A stretch of DNA of 28,859 nt from Symbiodinium natans (Eukaryota; Sar; Dinophyceae; Suessiales; Symbiodiniaceae): assembly GCA_905221605.1 (NCBI GenBank), contig CAJNDS010000363.1, forward strand, positions 127,354 to 156,212. Direction: 5' to 3'. This document shows positions 1-22,968 of this stretch, piece by piece (the stretch's first letter is position 1; every line of letters begins with the position of its first letter). A program made the position numbers and the translations under genes. Below the pieces are notes generated by a model. It saw only the letters and a program-made list of their open reading frames with translations. It made no database searches and was not told where the DNA came from.

Positions 1-2
1 AA

Positions 3-457
3 TTGGTTCATCCGTTCCTTACCCTAGGAGCCCAAGGGTCAGTGATGTTTTTGGAGTTTCTCTGGCAGCGCGGGAGGGCCCAGTTGATGGAGTTCCTTCA
101 GGCGGCGACTTGCGCTGATCAATTGGAGGTTCTCTGGAGAAGGATGGACGACGATGCTGATGAAGAAGTGGATCCTTCGACAGCGGTGCTGGAAGTTCTT
201 GGACCGGAGGATGCGGTACTTGATCAAGGGAACAATGAATCCCTTATTCCCATTGAAGATGCTGGAGGTGAGACAATTGGTGACACTGGAAGGGATGGCA
301 AAGCGCCAGAAGTTTCTCCGGAAGAGGAGACATCCAGTGGGTCGTCAAGACTGGCTGGCACAAGGATTTTCTTGTGGTCAGGGTACTCTCGCGTTGCTTC
401 CAATTTCTCTACGCAGGACCGCACTACTGGTAAGATCTTTGACAGCACAAAGGGGAA
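3..457 (+). CDS. Partial acidic, low-complexity reading frame upstream of the CCCH protein
   Basis: This frame is open from the left edge, so its start lies outside the window. It encodes a hydrophobic/Gln-rich first 45 residues and then a long acidic, probably disordered stretch (around DDDADEEVD and SPEEETSSGSS). It runs past 457 to a stop near 617, but from about 443 the next frame (-1) is open and leads straight into the zinc-finger protein. The two frames overlap at A AAG GGG (449-455), which has the form of a -1 ribosomal slippery heptamer. The same join could be an indel or a missed intron, for which CTCTACGCAG ending at 414 is a possible acceptor. I do not recognise the family. It probably forms the N-terminal part of the same polypeptide as the CCCH protein. 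Confidence 0.35.
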
Positions 458-544
458 GGACCAAACAATGGTGACAATCCTTCCTCTAAGAGGAACTTAC
501 CCTGGATCTCTGAAGACTACCTCGACGAAGTGGTGTCAAAAAAG

Positions 545-2257
545 ATGGAAAGGTCTTCAGATATGGATGGGTTGGATGGGTTTGTTCCGGGAAGTGAGGG
601 ACCGTTGGAAAAGGTAGAGGTGGAGAATGTTACTGCCTCTAGAATTCTTATGGCTCTTTGGAAGAAGGGATATAGAGCTGGGTATAGGAGGTTGTGTCGT
701 TTGAACGCATCTGGATGCAAGGTTGGAGCAATGAAACGTCCAACCAAAAGGGTGCAGAAGATCGGCGCTAGAAAGGCCTTCATGAAGATGTTCAATGTTT
801 TTGGATCGTCTCAGCATGGCTCAGGAGCTGGCGGAAAACCAATCATGAAGGTGGTAGGACCAAGGCCAGGTTTTCCAGCTGTACTCCAAGCATCAAATAC
901 TGATAGCACCTTGGGTGAAGGGAGCAGTTCTCAGGTACATGGCAATGTTCATGTAGAGCAGAATCGCCCTATGGACCGGTACGAGGCAGAGCGCTTGGAG
1001 AAGAGGAAGAAAGGCTTCTGCTATTGGTTCAGCAAGGGGAAAGATCGCTGCAAATTTGGTGAAGACTGCAAATTCATCCATTCAGAAGATGATGTGGTGC
1101 TACATTCGTATTGGTGCAAATACTATGTGGCAGGGAGAGACTGTTTCGCTGGAAAGGATTGTGCGTTCTCGCATGATGCAACTGGTGTGAGGTGCATCCA
1201 GTTTGCTCGGTCTGGGAAGTGTCGTTATGGTGACAGGTGTGTCTTCGAGCATGGTGTTCCGCTGGATGAACAGAGGCCAAGGTCTCCAAGGACGCCCCCA
1301 AGGGATGGTCCAAGGAGAAGTTCTGGTGCAAAAGGTGGAGAAAAGGAGATTTCTCCTGAACAGTTCGATGATGGTGAGGAGGATTTTATGGGTTATGACG
1401 ATGATACCAAAATGACGGAACTGTTGATGGAGGCGATTTCACTTCTGTCCGATGGCAAGCCAGATTTGGCTCGAGCAGAGGCGGACCCATTGTTCAAACT
1501 CCTGAAGTTCAATGGAGATACTGACCAGATGGATAGAGAATGGGTTTCGTGGACCACTGGTATGCTGTCCGTGCTGGACCTTCACGAAGTAGTGAAGTCG
1601 TATGATGTTTCGCTCGCAGAGGTGGAAGAATGGGTCAATGACCTGAGGATATGGTTCGAGCGTGCCAACGTGGGAGAAGAGAAAGATCCCAAAAGGGGAA
1701 AAAAGAGGTCCCTAGAAAGGGAGTCCAGCAAGGATATTCCTGCCGAAAAGGAGGTGGTTGAGACTTCGGAGACGGAGGTTGCCGTTGAGGAGGAGATGAA
1801 AAAGGTCAAAAAGAAGAGGAAAGCTGCAGCTATCGAAGATCCTTACACTCTCCTGGTTCCAAAGCCGAAGAAGATGCCGGCGAACATTGAGAGGGGTGGG
1901 TCATCATCCAATGCGGTAGTTTCTGCAGGGGAAAAAGCCTCGAAAATGCGCACAAAGTCAAACGTCGGTGGAAAGACGAAGAAGAAGGAGAAAAGTCAGA
2001 GTCCCAAAAAGGAAGAGGTGGTAATGGTGCAAGGTCCTGAGGAAAAGGATCGTCCATCTGATGTGGATGCACCAGCGTCTACCACTGTGAATGCAGAGCT
2101 GGGTCAATCTTGCCAAGCGACTGAGGACGCAAAGAGAGAAGGATTGGTATCCTCAATTCAAAGGTGCGTGCAGGATCCTGTTCTTACAGTTTCGGACCTG
2201 GAGTATATTCTGCTGCAACTTCACCTCAGAATTGCCAACAATCGGAAAAAGAAGTGA
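545..2257 (+). CDS. Triple CCCH zinc-finger, Lys/Glu-rich protein (retroelement Gag/ORF1-like or RNA-binding)
   Basis: This 570-residue protein is read from the first in-frame ATG; the frame itself is open from 443, just after a stop at 440, so it may start upstream through a frameshift or splice. Three tandem CCCH fingers lie at residues about 159-236, with spacings C-x9-C-x5-C-x3-H, C-x8-C-x5-C-x3-H and C-x8-C-x5-C-x3-H; all metal ligands are present. A Pro/Arg-rich linker (RPRSPRTPPRDGPRR) follows, then an acidic region and a long Lys/Glu-rich tail containing several nuclear-localisation-like clusters (KKVKKKRK, GGKTKKKEK). CCCH fingers of this spacing usually bind single-stranded RNA. In dinoflagellates such proteins occur both as host RNA-binding proteins and as the first ORF of retroelements. 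No reverse transcriptase follows, because the sequence soon runs into telomere-like repeats, so the element reading is an inference. The coding sequence itself has no internal break. Confidence 0.75.
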   Translation: MERSSDMDGLDGFVPGSEGPLEKVEVENVTASRILMALWKKGYRAGYRRLCRLNASGCKVGAMKRPTKRVQKIGARKAFMKMFNVFGSSQHGSGAGGKPIMKVVGPRPGFPAVLQASNTDSTLGEGSSSQVHGNVHVEQNRPMDRYEAERLEKRKKGFCYWFSKGKDRCKFGEDCKFIHSEDDVVLHSYWCKYYVAGRDCFAGKDCAFSHDATGVRCIQFARSGKCRYGDRCVFEHGVPLDEQRPRSPRTPPRDGPRRSSGAKGGEKEISPEQFDDGEEDFMGYDDDTKMTELLMEAISLLSDGKPDLARAEADPLFKLLKFNGDTDQMDREWVSWTTGMLSVLDLHEVVKSYDVSLAEVEEWVNDLRIWFERANVGEEKDPKRGKKRSLERESSKDIPAEKEVVETSETEVAVEEEMKKVKKKRKAAAIEDPYTLLVPKPKKMPANIERGGSSSNAVVSAGEKASKMRTKSNVGGKTKKKEKSQSPKKEEVVMVQGPEEKDRPSDVDAPASTTVNAELGQSCQATEDAKREGLVSSIQRCVQDPVLTVSDLEYILLQLHLRIANNRKKK

Positions 2258-2916
2258 TTGGATGGTATGGATGAAGGGATGGTTTTTCTCTTTCTAGAGA
2301 CAGGTGCGCTGGAACAGCCAATGTGCTGACAATGTGGTGGCTACTATTAAGGGTATGGAAATCCCTGATAGTAGAAGTCAGTAGTTTTTCGCGTAGCGAA
2401 GACCACGGTTTGTGGTGAAGAAGGCCGAAGAGTCTTCAATGATAAGAGGATCATGGTGGAAAAAGATTCTCTGTGGTTAGTGGGTTTAGCCAATGTGCTA
2501 TAATTTCGTCCTGGATGACGTAAAACCATATTGTGCATTTCAAGCAGCTGGCTGCTGCCTTAATGGCAGTTTTTGGCCAAAAGATCTGCACCTCCAATGT
2601 GTCCTAGGAAATCCTAGGACAGGGGGAGTGCGGAGCTGCAACTGGTATTGTAGAAAGGAGTAGTGTTGGGGGTTGGAAGGGTCAATGAACCCGGAAATCT
2701 TGTTTGGCTCAAGATGGCCAAGAGCCGTCAGCTTTTGTTGAAAAAGTACGTACGCCTGGGGTTGGGTTTAACGGGTTGGAGTAGTCCCGTCCCTTCTCCC
2801 TTATCCTGTCTCCTTAGGGGTGGGTGTTCTTGTTTCTGGTTCGATCTGGGAAATCCATGTAGGCGACTGTTGAGGGTTGGTTTCTTTCCCTGTTCCCTTT
2901 CGGTTGCCCCGTATAT
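2258..2916. other. Noncoding 3' flank of the CCCH gene, up to the telomere-like block
   Basis: There is no long gene here. The stretch contains CCTAGG-type short palindromes (TCCTAGGAAATCCTAGGA near 2605) and GC/AT-mixed sequence that looks like the untranslated part of an element or transcript. A possible relict spliced leader followed by a 72-codon frame lies at 2703-2932 and is listed separately. The sequence passes directly into TTTAGGG-type repeats near 2917 with no poly(A) tract. Confidence 0.5.
2703..2713 (+). other. Possible relict dinoflagellate spliced-leader 3' end, next to an ATG
   Basis: TTTGGCTCAAG matches the last 11 nt of the conserved 22-nt dinoflagellate trans-spliced leader and is followed at once by ATG (2714). 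The 72-codon frame that follows (2714-2932) ends inside the telomere-like block and resembles no family I know. Upstream of the 11 nt the match to the leader is poor. An 11-mer match is expected by chance about once in 70 windows of this size, so this is suggestive only. Confidence 0.3.
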
Positions 2917-3693
2917 GGGTTTAGGGGTGTAGGGTTTAGGGGTTAGGGGGTAGGGGTGTAGGGTTGAGGTTTAGGGGGTTAGGGTTTTAGGGGTTTAGGT
3001 TTAGGGGTTTAGGTGTTTAGGTGTTAGGGGTTTAGGGGTTTTAGGGTTTTAGGGGTTTAGGGTTTAGGGGTTAGGGGTTTAGGGTTTAGGGTTTAGGGTT
3101 AGGGGTTGAGGTGGAGGGGTGGAGGGGGGAGGGGTTTAGGGGTTTAGGGGGTTAGGGGTTTAGGGGTTTAGGGGTTTCGGGGTTTAGGGGTTTTAAGGGT
3201 TAGGGGGTTAGGGGTTTAAGGGTTTACGGGTTTAGGGGTTTAGGGGTTTAGGGGTTTAGGGGTTTAGGGGTTTAGGGGTTTAGGGGTTTAGGGGTTTAGG
3301 GGTTTAGGGGTTTAGGGGTTTAGGGGTTTAGGGGTTTAGGGGTTTAGGGGTTTAGGGGTGTAGGGGGTTAGGGGGTTAGGGGTAGGGGTGTAGGGGTGTA
3401 GGGGTGTAGGGGTGTAGGGGTTTAGCGGTTTAGGGGTTTAGGGGTTTAGGGGTTTAGGGGTTTAGGGGTATAGGGTTTTAGGGGTTTAGGGGTTTAGGGG
3501 TTTAGGGGTTTAGGGGTTTAGGGGTTTAGGGGTGTAGGGGTTTAGGGGTGTAGGGGTTTAGGGGTTTAGGGGTTTAGGGGTTTAGGGGTTTAGGGGTTTA
3601 GGGGTTTAGGGGTTCGGGTTTAAGGTTTAGGGTTCATTTAGGGTTTAAGGTTTAGGGTTTAGGGCTCAGGGTTTAGGGTCTAGGGCGTAGGGT
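2917..3693 (+). repeat. Interstitial telomere-like array, G-rich strand, mostly TTTAGGGG
   Basis: About 780 bp of degenerate telomere-type repeat. The edges carry TTTAGGG, TGTAGGGG and TTAGGGG variants. The middle (about 3229-3357) is an almost perfect run of the 8-mer TTTAGGGG, roughly 16 units, and further runs lie at 3430-3470 and 3480-3615. Elsewhere in the window the unit is the 7-mer. The G-rich strand is on +. Confidence 0.95.
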
Positions 3694-3732
3694 TTGTTAC
3701 TTCTTTTCAAGAAAGGAGGGACCTCATAGGCA

Positions 3733-3832
3733 CTAAACCCTAAACCCTAAGCCCTAAACCCTAAACCCTAAACCCTAAACCCTAAACCCTAAACCCTAAA
3801 CCCCAAACCCTAAACCCTAAACCCTAAACCCT
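3733..3832 (-). repeat. Interstitial telomere-like array, CCCTAAA on +
   Basis: About 14 heptamers of CCCTAAA with single CCCTAAG and CCCCAAA variants, opposite in orientation to the preceding G-rich array. The 39 bp between them (3694-3732) is unique sequence. The array ends in CCCTGCAG, which resembles a 3' splice site, before the GC-rich insert 3835-3935. Confidence 0.95.
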
Positions 3833-3834
3833 GC

Positions 3835-3935
3835 AGGAAGCAGCAGCCGAAGGAGAAGCCCTGGAAGGAGAAGCCGCGGCCGGCACGGAGGCGACGTTGG
3901 TGTTGAGGTGTTCGGGCTTCTCTTAGGGTAGTTTA
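3835..3935 (+). other. GC-rich unique insert between telomere-like arrays (exon-like)
   Basis: This stretch is bounded by TGCAG on the left and GTAAGA (3936) on the right, which is the form of an internal exon flanked by telomeric introns. One frame reads as Ala/Glu-rich residues (EAAAEGEALEGEAAAGTEAT), but it and the other frames meet a stop before the GTAAGA. It is either a decayed exon or chance; no family is recognisable. Confidence 0.2.
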
Positions 3936-3944
3936 GGTAAGAGG

Positions 3945-4015
3945 GTTTAGGGTTTAGGGTTTAGGGTTTAGGGTTTAGGGCTTCGGGCTTAGAGTTTAGG
4001 GTTTAGGGTTCAGGG
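3945..4015 (+). repeat. Interstitial telomere-like array, TTTAGGG on +
   Basis: About eight TTTAGGG heptamers with one imperfect stretch (CTTCGGGCTTAGAG). The downstream sequence up to about 4210 contains scattered TTTAGGG-like decay products. Confidence 0.9.
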
Positions 4016-4283
4016 GGCTTATCTTGGGGTAGTTTATAGGTCTAGAAGGGGGTAATTGTGTAAGGGGGCCCATACGAAGGGACCATGTAGCTACCCTTAA
4101 AGCTTAGGTTGTTTTTTTCGGCTTTTGGTTTCCTCCATCTTTTTAGGGCTCGGTACTTAGGGCCTGTTTTGGGGTTTAGGTTTTGCCTTTAGCCTTTAGT
4201 TAGGGTTAAGACTTAGTTTGGTTCGAGGAGCCGGGTTGTCGGCTTCTGGCCTCTTCGGCCACGTAAAAGTGCCTGGCACTCAG
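4016..4283. other. AT/GT-rich spacer without a recognised gene
   Basis: Only decayed TTTAGG-like words were seen. At 4281-4283 a CAG followed by GTGGAC opens an in-frame stretch that continues into the first recognised VPS10 exon. That stretch (4284-4466) could be an upstream part of exon 1 or intronic; its Ser/Pro-rich residues show no VPS10 motif. Confidence 0.3.
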
Positions 4284-4466
4284 GTGGACAAGAGGAGGGC
4301 TCCGAAGAACAAGGCCAAAGAGGAAAGCGTGGCCGAAGCCTTGGGGGTCATCTCCTGGATGGACAATGCTGCTTCTTTTCTAGGAGTGCAGTCAAGCCCT
4401 TCACCCCGAGCCCCCTCACCCGAGAGTCCCTTCGGCTCCTACATGGATGCGGATGCTGGTTGTGAG

Positions 4467-18885
<14,419 letters not shown>

Positions 18886-18978
18886 GAACTCGAGAATATG
18901 GGGGGCCTTAATATTTAGAATAGGGTTTTTAGGGCGGTTATTTTCGTATAACTATAAAGGGACCATAAGGGAATACCA

Positions 18979-20509
18979 GTAGCCGTTTACGTGTTGACGA
19001 GGCAAAGGCGGCAAAGTTGGGAACGCCGTGGGTTCTGGATGCGCCTCTCGCTCGAGCAGCGCTTGCAGCCGAGGTAGTGAAGCGTTTGCCCATGGTTTTG
19101 CAGGAAACTCTGTTGGGATCCCAGTTTTTGAGACAACTGTGGCTGCAATGAATGGAACACGCGTTTCATTCAGTGTCGAAAATCGCCAGTTGACGCAAGC
19201 AGCTGAGGTCCCAGAAAGGGTGGCACTATGAAGGCTTCAGCTTGATATGAGTGCCGGCTGACCCTGTGAAGTTGTCTGAGGACATGATGTTTCTCACTGA
19301 TCATTGCAGTGCAGTGCAAAAGGCTTGGTGGACTGCCTCCTTCGTTTCAATCTGATAATTTCCAGACATGCATATATGTCTATGTCTATGTCTAGGTCTA
19401 GGTCTATGTCTATGTCTATGTCCATGTAATGCCCCCGCCCCTCCGCCCCAAAAAACTCTCACACATTACTAGTCTGCTTGTTTCCACGTACCTATGCACA
19501 AGTCGTACACGCCTCACGCACTGCAAATACCGATAAAGTCGTACTCGTTTAGTTTTGTGCGACCGTGTTATAGAACGCGCCATACATCAAACTATCCTAT
19601 CTCACTTAGAAGTTGCTTTTCTCCAGTATGTGTTGTCCTCGAGAATCTCGTGAAAGTGCGAATATCACAGGTCACTGCCTCTACCGCTGAGGATGGTGCC
19701 GGGCAGTACCTCCTAGTGCTTGGTTCGTTGAGCCTTGGCTCACAGTACCAGCGTCGGATCTAGCAGAGCGTCCCCGTAGCTGAGCGGAGCCAGCCGCTTG
19801 CTCCCATGATGTGTCCTTTGTGGCGCAGGCCCGGGGAGCTCGGGGCACAGCAGCTTCTTTGATTAGTTACCGTTGCATCCGGCATATGTCTCAGGAGCTT
19901 CAGGAGTTCCGGACGTCGACATTGGCAGCGGATAAGAGTATATTGTTAGGAGTATCGGTTGCAATCCTGAGCTCGTCGTTCTCATTAGTTGAGAAGTTCG
20001 AGGTTTCGGGGCCTCACGCAGGATTGCATTCGAGTCGAATGGCGAGGAATTGGTATCGTTGTGGCAGCAAGAGTGGCGCTCGTAGGCCGAGTCTTGGCAA
20101 AGGCATTCAGATGTGGGAGAAGTTTGTACTGTTTGAGACAGCCACTGTGATCGCCGGAGGCCGACATGTGCTTTGACACAGCCGATCCTGATGGTGAGGT
20201 TGGGACTACGCTTCGCCTCAGAAGCCGACCTGATACGTTTCCAAGGTGAAGTCGAGGTGCTTGGTGGCGACGTGCGCGAGCTCTGGGTTGCGGGGTTGCG
20301 GCCCCCAACTGAACCGCTGAGCCACCAGTAGGCCCTAAATATGGCACCACTGGAGCCGCAAGCCCTGCCTCCGGTCTATGCAAGCATTGTGCCAAGTTGT
20401 GGTCCAGGGCGTTTGGGCCGATCGTTGGATCGTCTGTTCAGCTCGAGCTCACCGCGGTGGGCTCCGCAGAAGCTGGCTGGCCCTAGCTTTCGTTCACCAA
20501 GAGACATGA
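18979..20509. other. Region downstream of the VPS10 gene with exon-like fragments, no gene called
   Basis: Three short frames look somewhat coding: 19073-19231 (GSEAFAHGFAGNSVGIPVFE and on to a TGA), 19674-19763 (VTASTAEDGAGQYLLVLGSL) and about 20213-20332 (LRFASEADLIRFQGEVEVLG, ending in TAG). Each is preceded by an AG that could be an acceptor, but they share no recognisable family and I could not join them in phase. A hexamer tract TATGTC lies at 19376-19427. Confidence 0.3.
19376..19427. repeat. TATGTC hexamer tract
   Basis: About eight to nine units of TATGTC with TAGGTC and CATGTC variants. Confidence 0.9.
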
Positions 20510-20553
20510 TGAACATATCCCCCCTGAAGATGAATGTATTGAGAGCTGGGGGG

Positions 20554-20630
20554 TAGGGGGACCATCAAATACATTGCTATAGGGTTTCCCTGGAGCCCCT
20601 TTGAACAAAATGTATTGGAGGGTCCCCCTG
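20554..20630. mobile_element. Short MITE-like palindrome with AATACATT arms
   Basis: A 77-bp palindrome: left TAGGGGGACCATCAAATACA and right the reverse complement of CAGGGGGACCCTCCAATACA. A related half (CCCCCTGAAGATGAATGTAT) lies just upstream at 20520-20541, and GTGTATTGAG occurs again near 20861, so fragments of the same family are scattered here. Confidence 0.7.
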
Positions 20631-22025
20631 TTGGCTGAGGCAGCTTGTGTGAAATTTGGGAATGCATTGGCGCACCAGGCTCCTTGGGACCCAGCCAATA
20701 CATCATGACCTTCGGGCCGCAGTCTGGAAGCATGAGCCCAGCAAGCAGCATGAAGTGCACGATGCTCCAAGATCACAGATGGAAGCCATGATAACATGCC
20801 TGTTTCCCAAACTCCTGACACCCCCTCCCCACCCATCCAAAAGATTCCAAAACAAAGGTGTATTGAGTAGTCTCCCGGAACCCCTGGTTGGGAGGGGGGA
20901 TCTTTTGCGTGTTTGCGTTTATTTGCGTCCACCACAACATCACAACATATCTCAACATCCCTGTCGGCCGGCAGGTAGGCGAGCTGACCCTTTTAAGGGG
21001 CACGCGTGCGTAACCACCCCTGCCTCCACTAGCCTGTTTTCTTCATGAGCCTCACCGGCCGGTGATTCGGCTCCCTTCACGGCCGCAGAGTCGGCACATC
21101 CCCTTGGTCCGGAAGTTCAGGAGGACAACGGCCCTTCGCAGTTCCACGTCGTTGCCGTGCGAAGTCGCCCCGTGCCCGCTGTCAGGGTGCTGTTGCGCTG
21201 AAAGCAGAGGCGGGCTCCTCCTCACGGCTTGCGCCTGCAAAAACCGCAGCGCTTTCGTAGCAAATCTCCATTAATTCAAGAACGCTCCTTGGCAGCAACC
21301 TGCAGATTGAGGGCCTACAGGGCCTACAAGCTTCAGAGGAAGCCCCAAAGAAGAGCTTTCGGACTGACAGACTGACAGAAACTTGTCTCAACAACAAAAA
21401 AGGGCGTGCAATGAGAGATGATGGTGACATCAAGTGGATGCGCTGCGCGCACCACTCCCTCAGCTGCGCATCGGTCGTCAGCTTTCACAAGCTGGTCAAC
21501 GCAGGGCCAATGAAGAGTCCCTGCCTGCCACTTGACAGGACTCTTGGGTCGGGAAGTGTGTGTGTGTGAATCGTGGGACATAGTGCGGCTGCCGGGCGAA
21601 GCGATGGGCAGTACCAAAAAAGATGCTTCGATGTTGAATCTGTCGCTGTGGTGATGCGATGCCTCACACCAAAGCCAATACCCTCACACGTGTGTCTGCT
21701 TTTTGGTCCCCTCAATATGTCCGTCCGCTCATGTCGGAAGATATGGTGCTGGTAAGCCAAGGCAGAACCTAGCATAGGCTCTTTGATTTCACTCCAAACC
21801 CAAGAAGCATTCAGCAGAATTGGGGTGTCCTGCCCCTACACAAGCATTCCAAACCCCTTGCCGGGCTTTCATATCTTGAATCATGCAGCCACTGGGTTGG
21901 TCTCTCTTATCACTTAAAGGCTTGAAGGGAAGACCTTCTCTCGAGGTAGTGTCCCCAGAAAAGCTTGTGACCTGTCATGAAAATGCTTGATTCGTTGCTG
22001 CTGCCCAGCCTCTACTTAAGGCAGT
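20631..22025. other. No gene recognised
   Basis: Overlapping frames up to 130-150 codons on both strands without motifs. A short TG run (21556-21567) and MITE-like fragments near 20860-20905 are the only repeats seen. Confidence 0.4.
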
Positions 22026-22968
22026 CCTGGCCTCATGGCGGCTTGACCTCGTAGACATCAAGAATGAGCCTCCTACGCCGTGGGCTGGACGTGCGGCTTG
22101 TGTAGCGCTGCCCAGGCGTGGCCGGGAAAGTTGCACAGGGGCTCTGCGCTATTCTGCGTTGCCGGGATCCAGTTCTGGCCTCATGGCGGCCTGACCTCGT
22201 AGACATCAAGCATGAGCGCTGGACGTGCAGCTTGTCCTGCGCTGCCCACGCGTGCCGGAGGTTTGCAGGTAGAGCGGCCCGCTTGCCCATGCCAGGATGC
22301 AGCGCTCGCGAGTCGAAGTGGTCTTTCCCGGTTCTCCGGGTCCACGCGGCGGCATCACGTAGGAATGTAGGATGTTTCTCATGCCGATAATAAAAGTGTC
22401 AACTCCCTTTGCACTCGCGAATCCATCCTCTCAATTTGATAGGATCTGAAGTGGAGGGGGCGGGTGTCTGGAGAGTGTGTCAGGGCTTGAAATGGAACGC
22501 GGCCCATTTGCCGACCTTTCGAACATCTCGGGCCCCAACATCTCGGGCCCAACCCACGTGAGGCCCCTAAGGTTGCTGTGCCTCAGGCCGTCGCAGATTG
22601 CCTTTCCCGGCTCGGCCGGGAAAGTTGCCCAGGGGCTCTGCGTTATTCTGCGTTGCCGGGATCCAGTCCTGGCCTCATGGCGGCTTGGCCTCGTAGAAAT
22701 CGAGCATGAGCTTCCTAAGCCGTGGGCTGGACGTGCGGCTTGTGCCGCGCTGCCCACGTGTGCCGGATAGGTTGGCAGGTCGCGTGGCTCGCTTGCCGAT
22801 GCCAAGATGCAGCGCTGACTTGTCGAAGTGGTCTTTCCCGGTTCTCTGGGTCCGCGCGGCGGCATCACGTAGGAGTGTAGGATGTTTCTCGGTAAAGTCC
22901 TCGCATGCCGATAAAAAGTGTAAACTCCCTCCGCTCTCCCGAATCCATCCTCTCAGTTTAATAGGATC
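22026..22968. repeat. Duplicated 330-350 bp unit with an extra partial copy
   Basis: Unit A 22121-22446 and unit B 22615-22968 are about 85-90% alike by eye, from GCCGGGAAAGTTGC to AATAGGATC or ATAGGATC. A third partial copy of the inner part (CCTGGCCTCATGGCGGCTTG) lies at 22026-22120. The frames inside them are not conserved between copies, so the unit is probably noncoding. Confidence 0.85.
22502..22603. repeat. Dispersed repeat, copy 1 (second copy at 23797-23880)
   Basis: CCCATTTGC...GACCTTTCG followed by GGCCCAACCCACGTGAGGCC and CCTCAGGCCGTC recurs at 23797-23880 with a few changes. It lies between the two units of the 22-kb duplication. Confidence 0.8.

Noticed and set aside
2917-4015. 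A true chromosome end
   Set aside because: The arrays are degenerate, reverse strand twice and are followed by 24 kb of gene-bearing sequence, so they are interstitial.
19769-19850. CGTAGCTGAGCGG, resembling a tRNA D-arm
   Set aside because: No T-arm or acceptor stem partner was found downstream.
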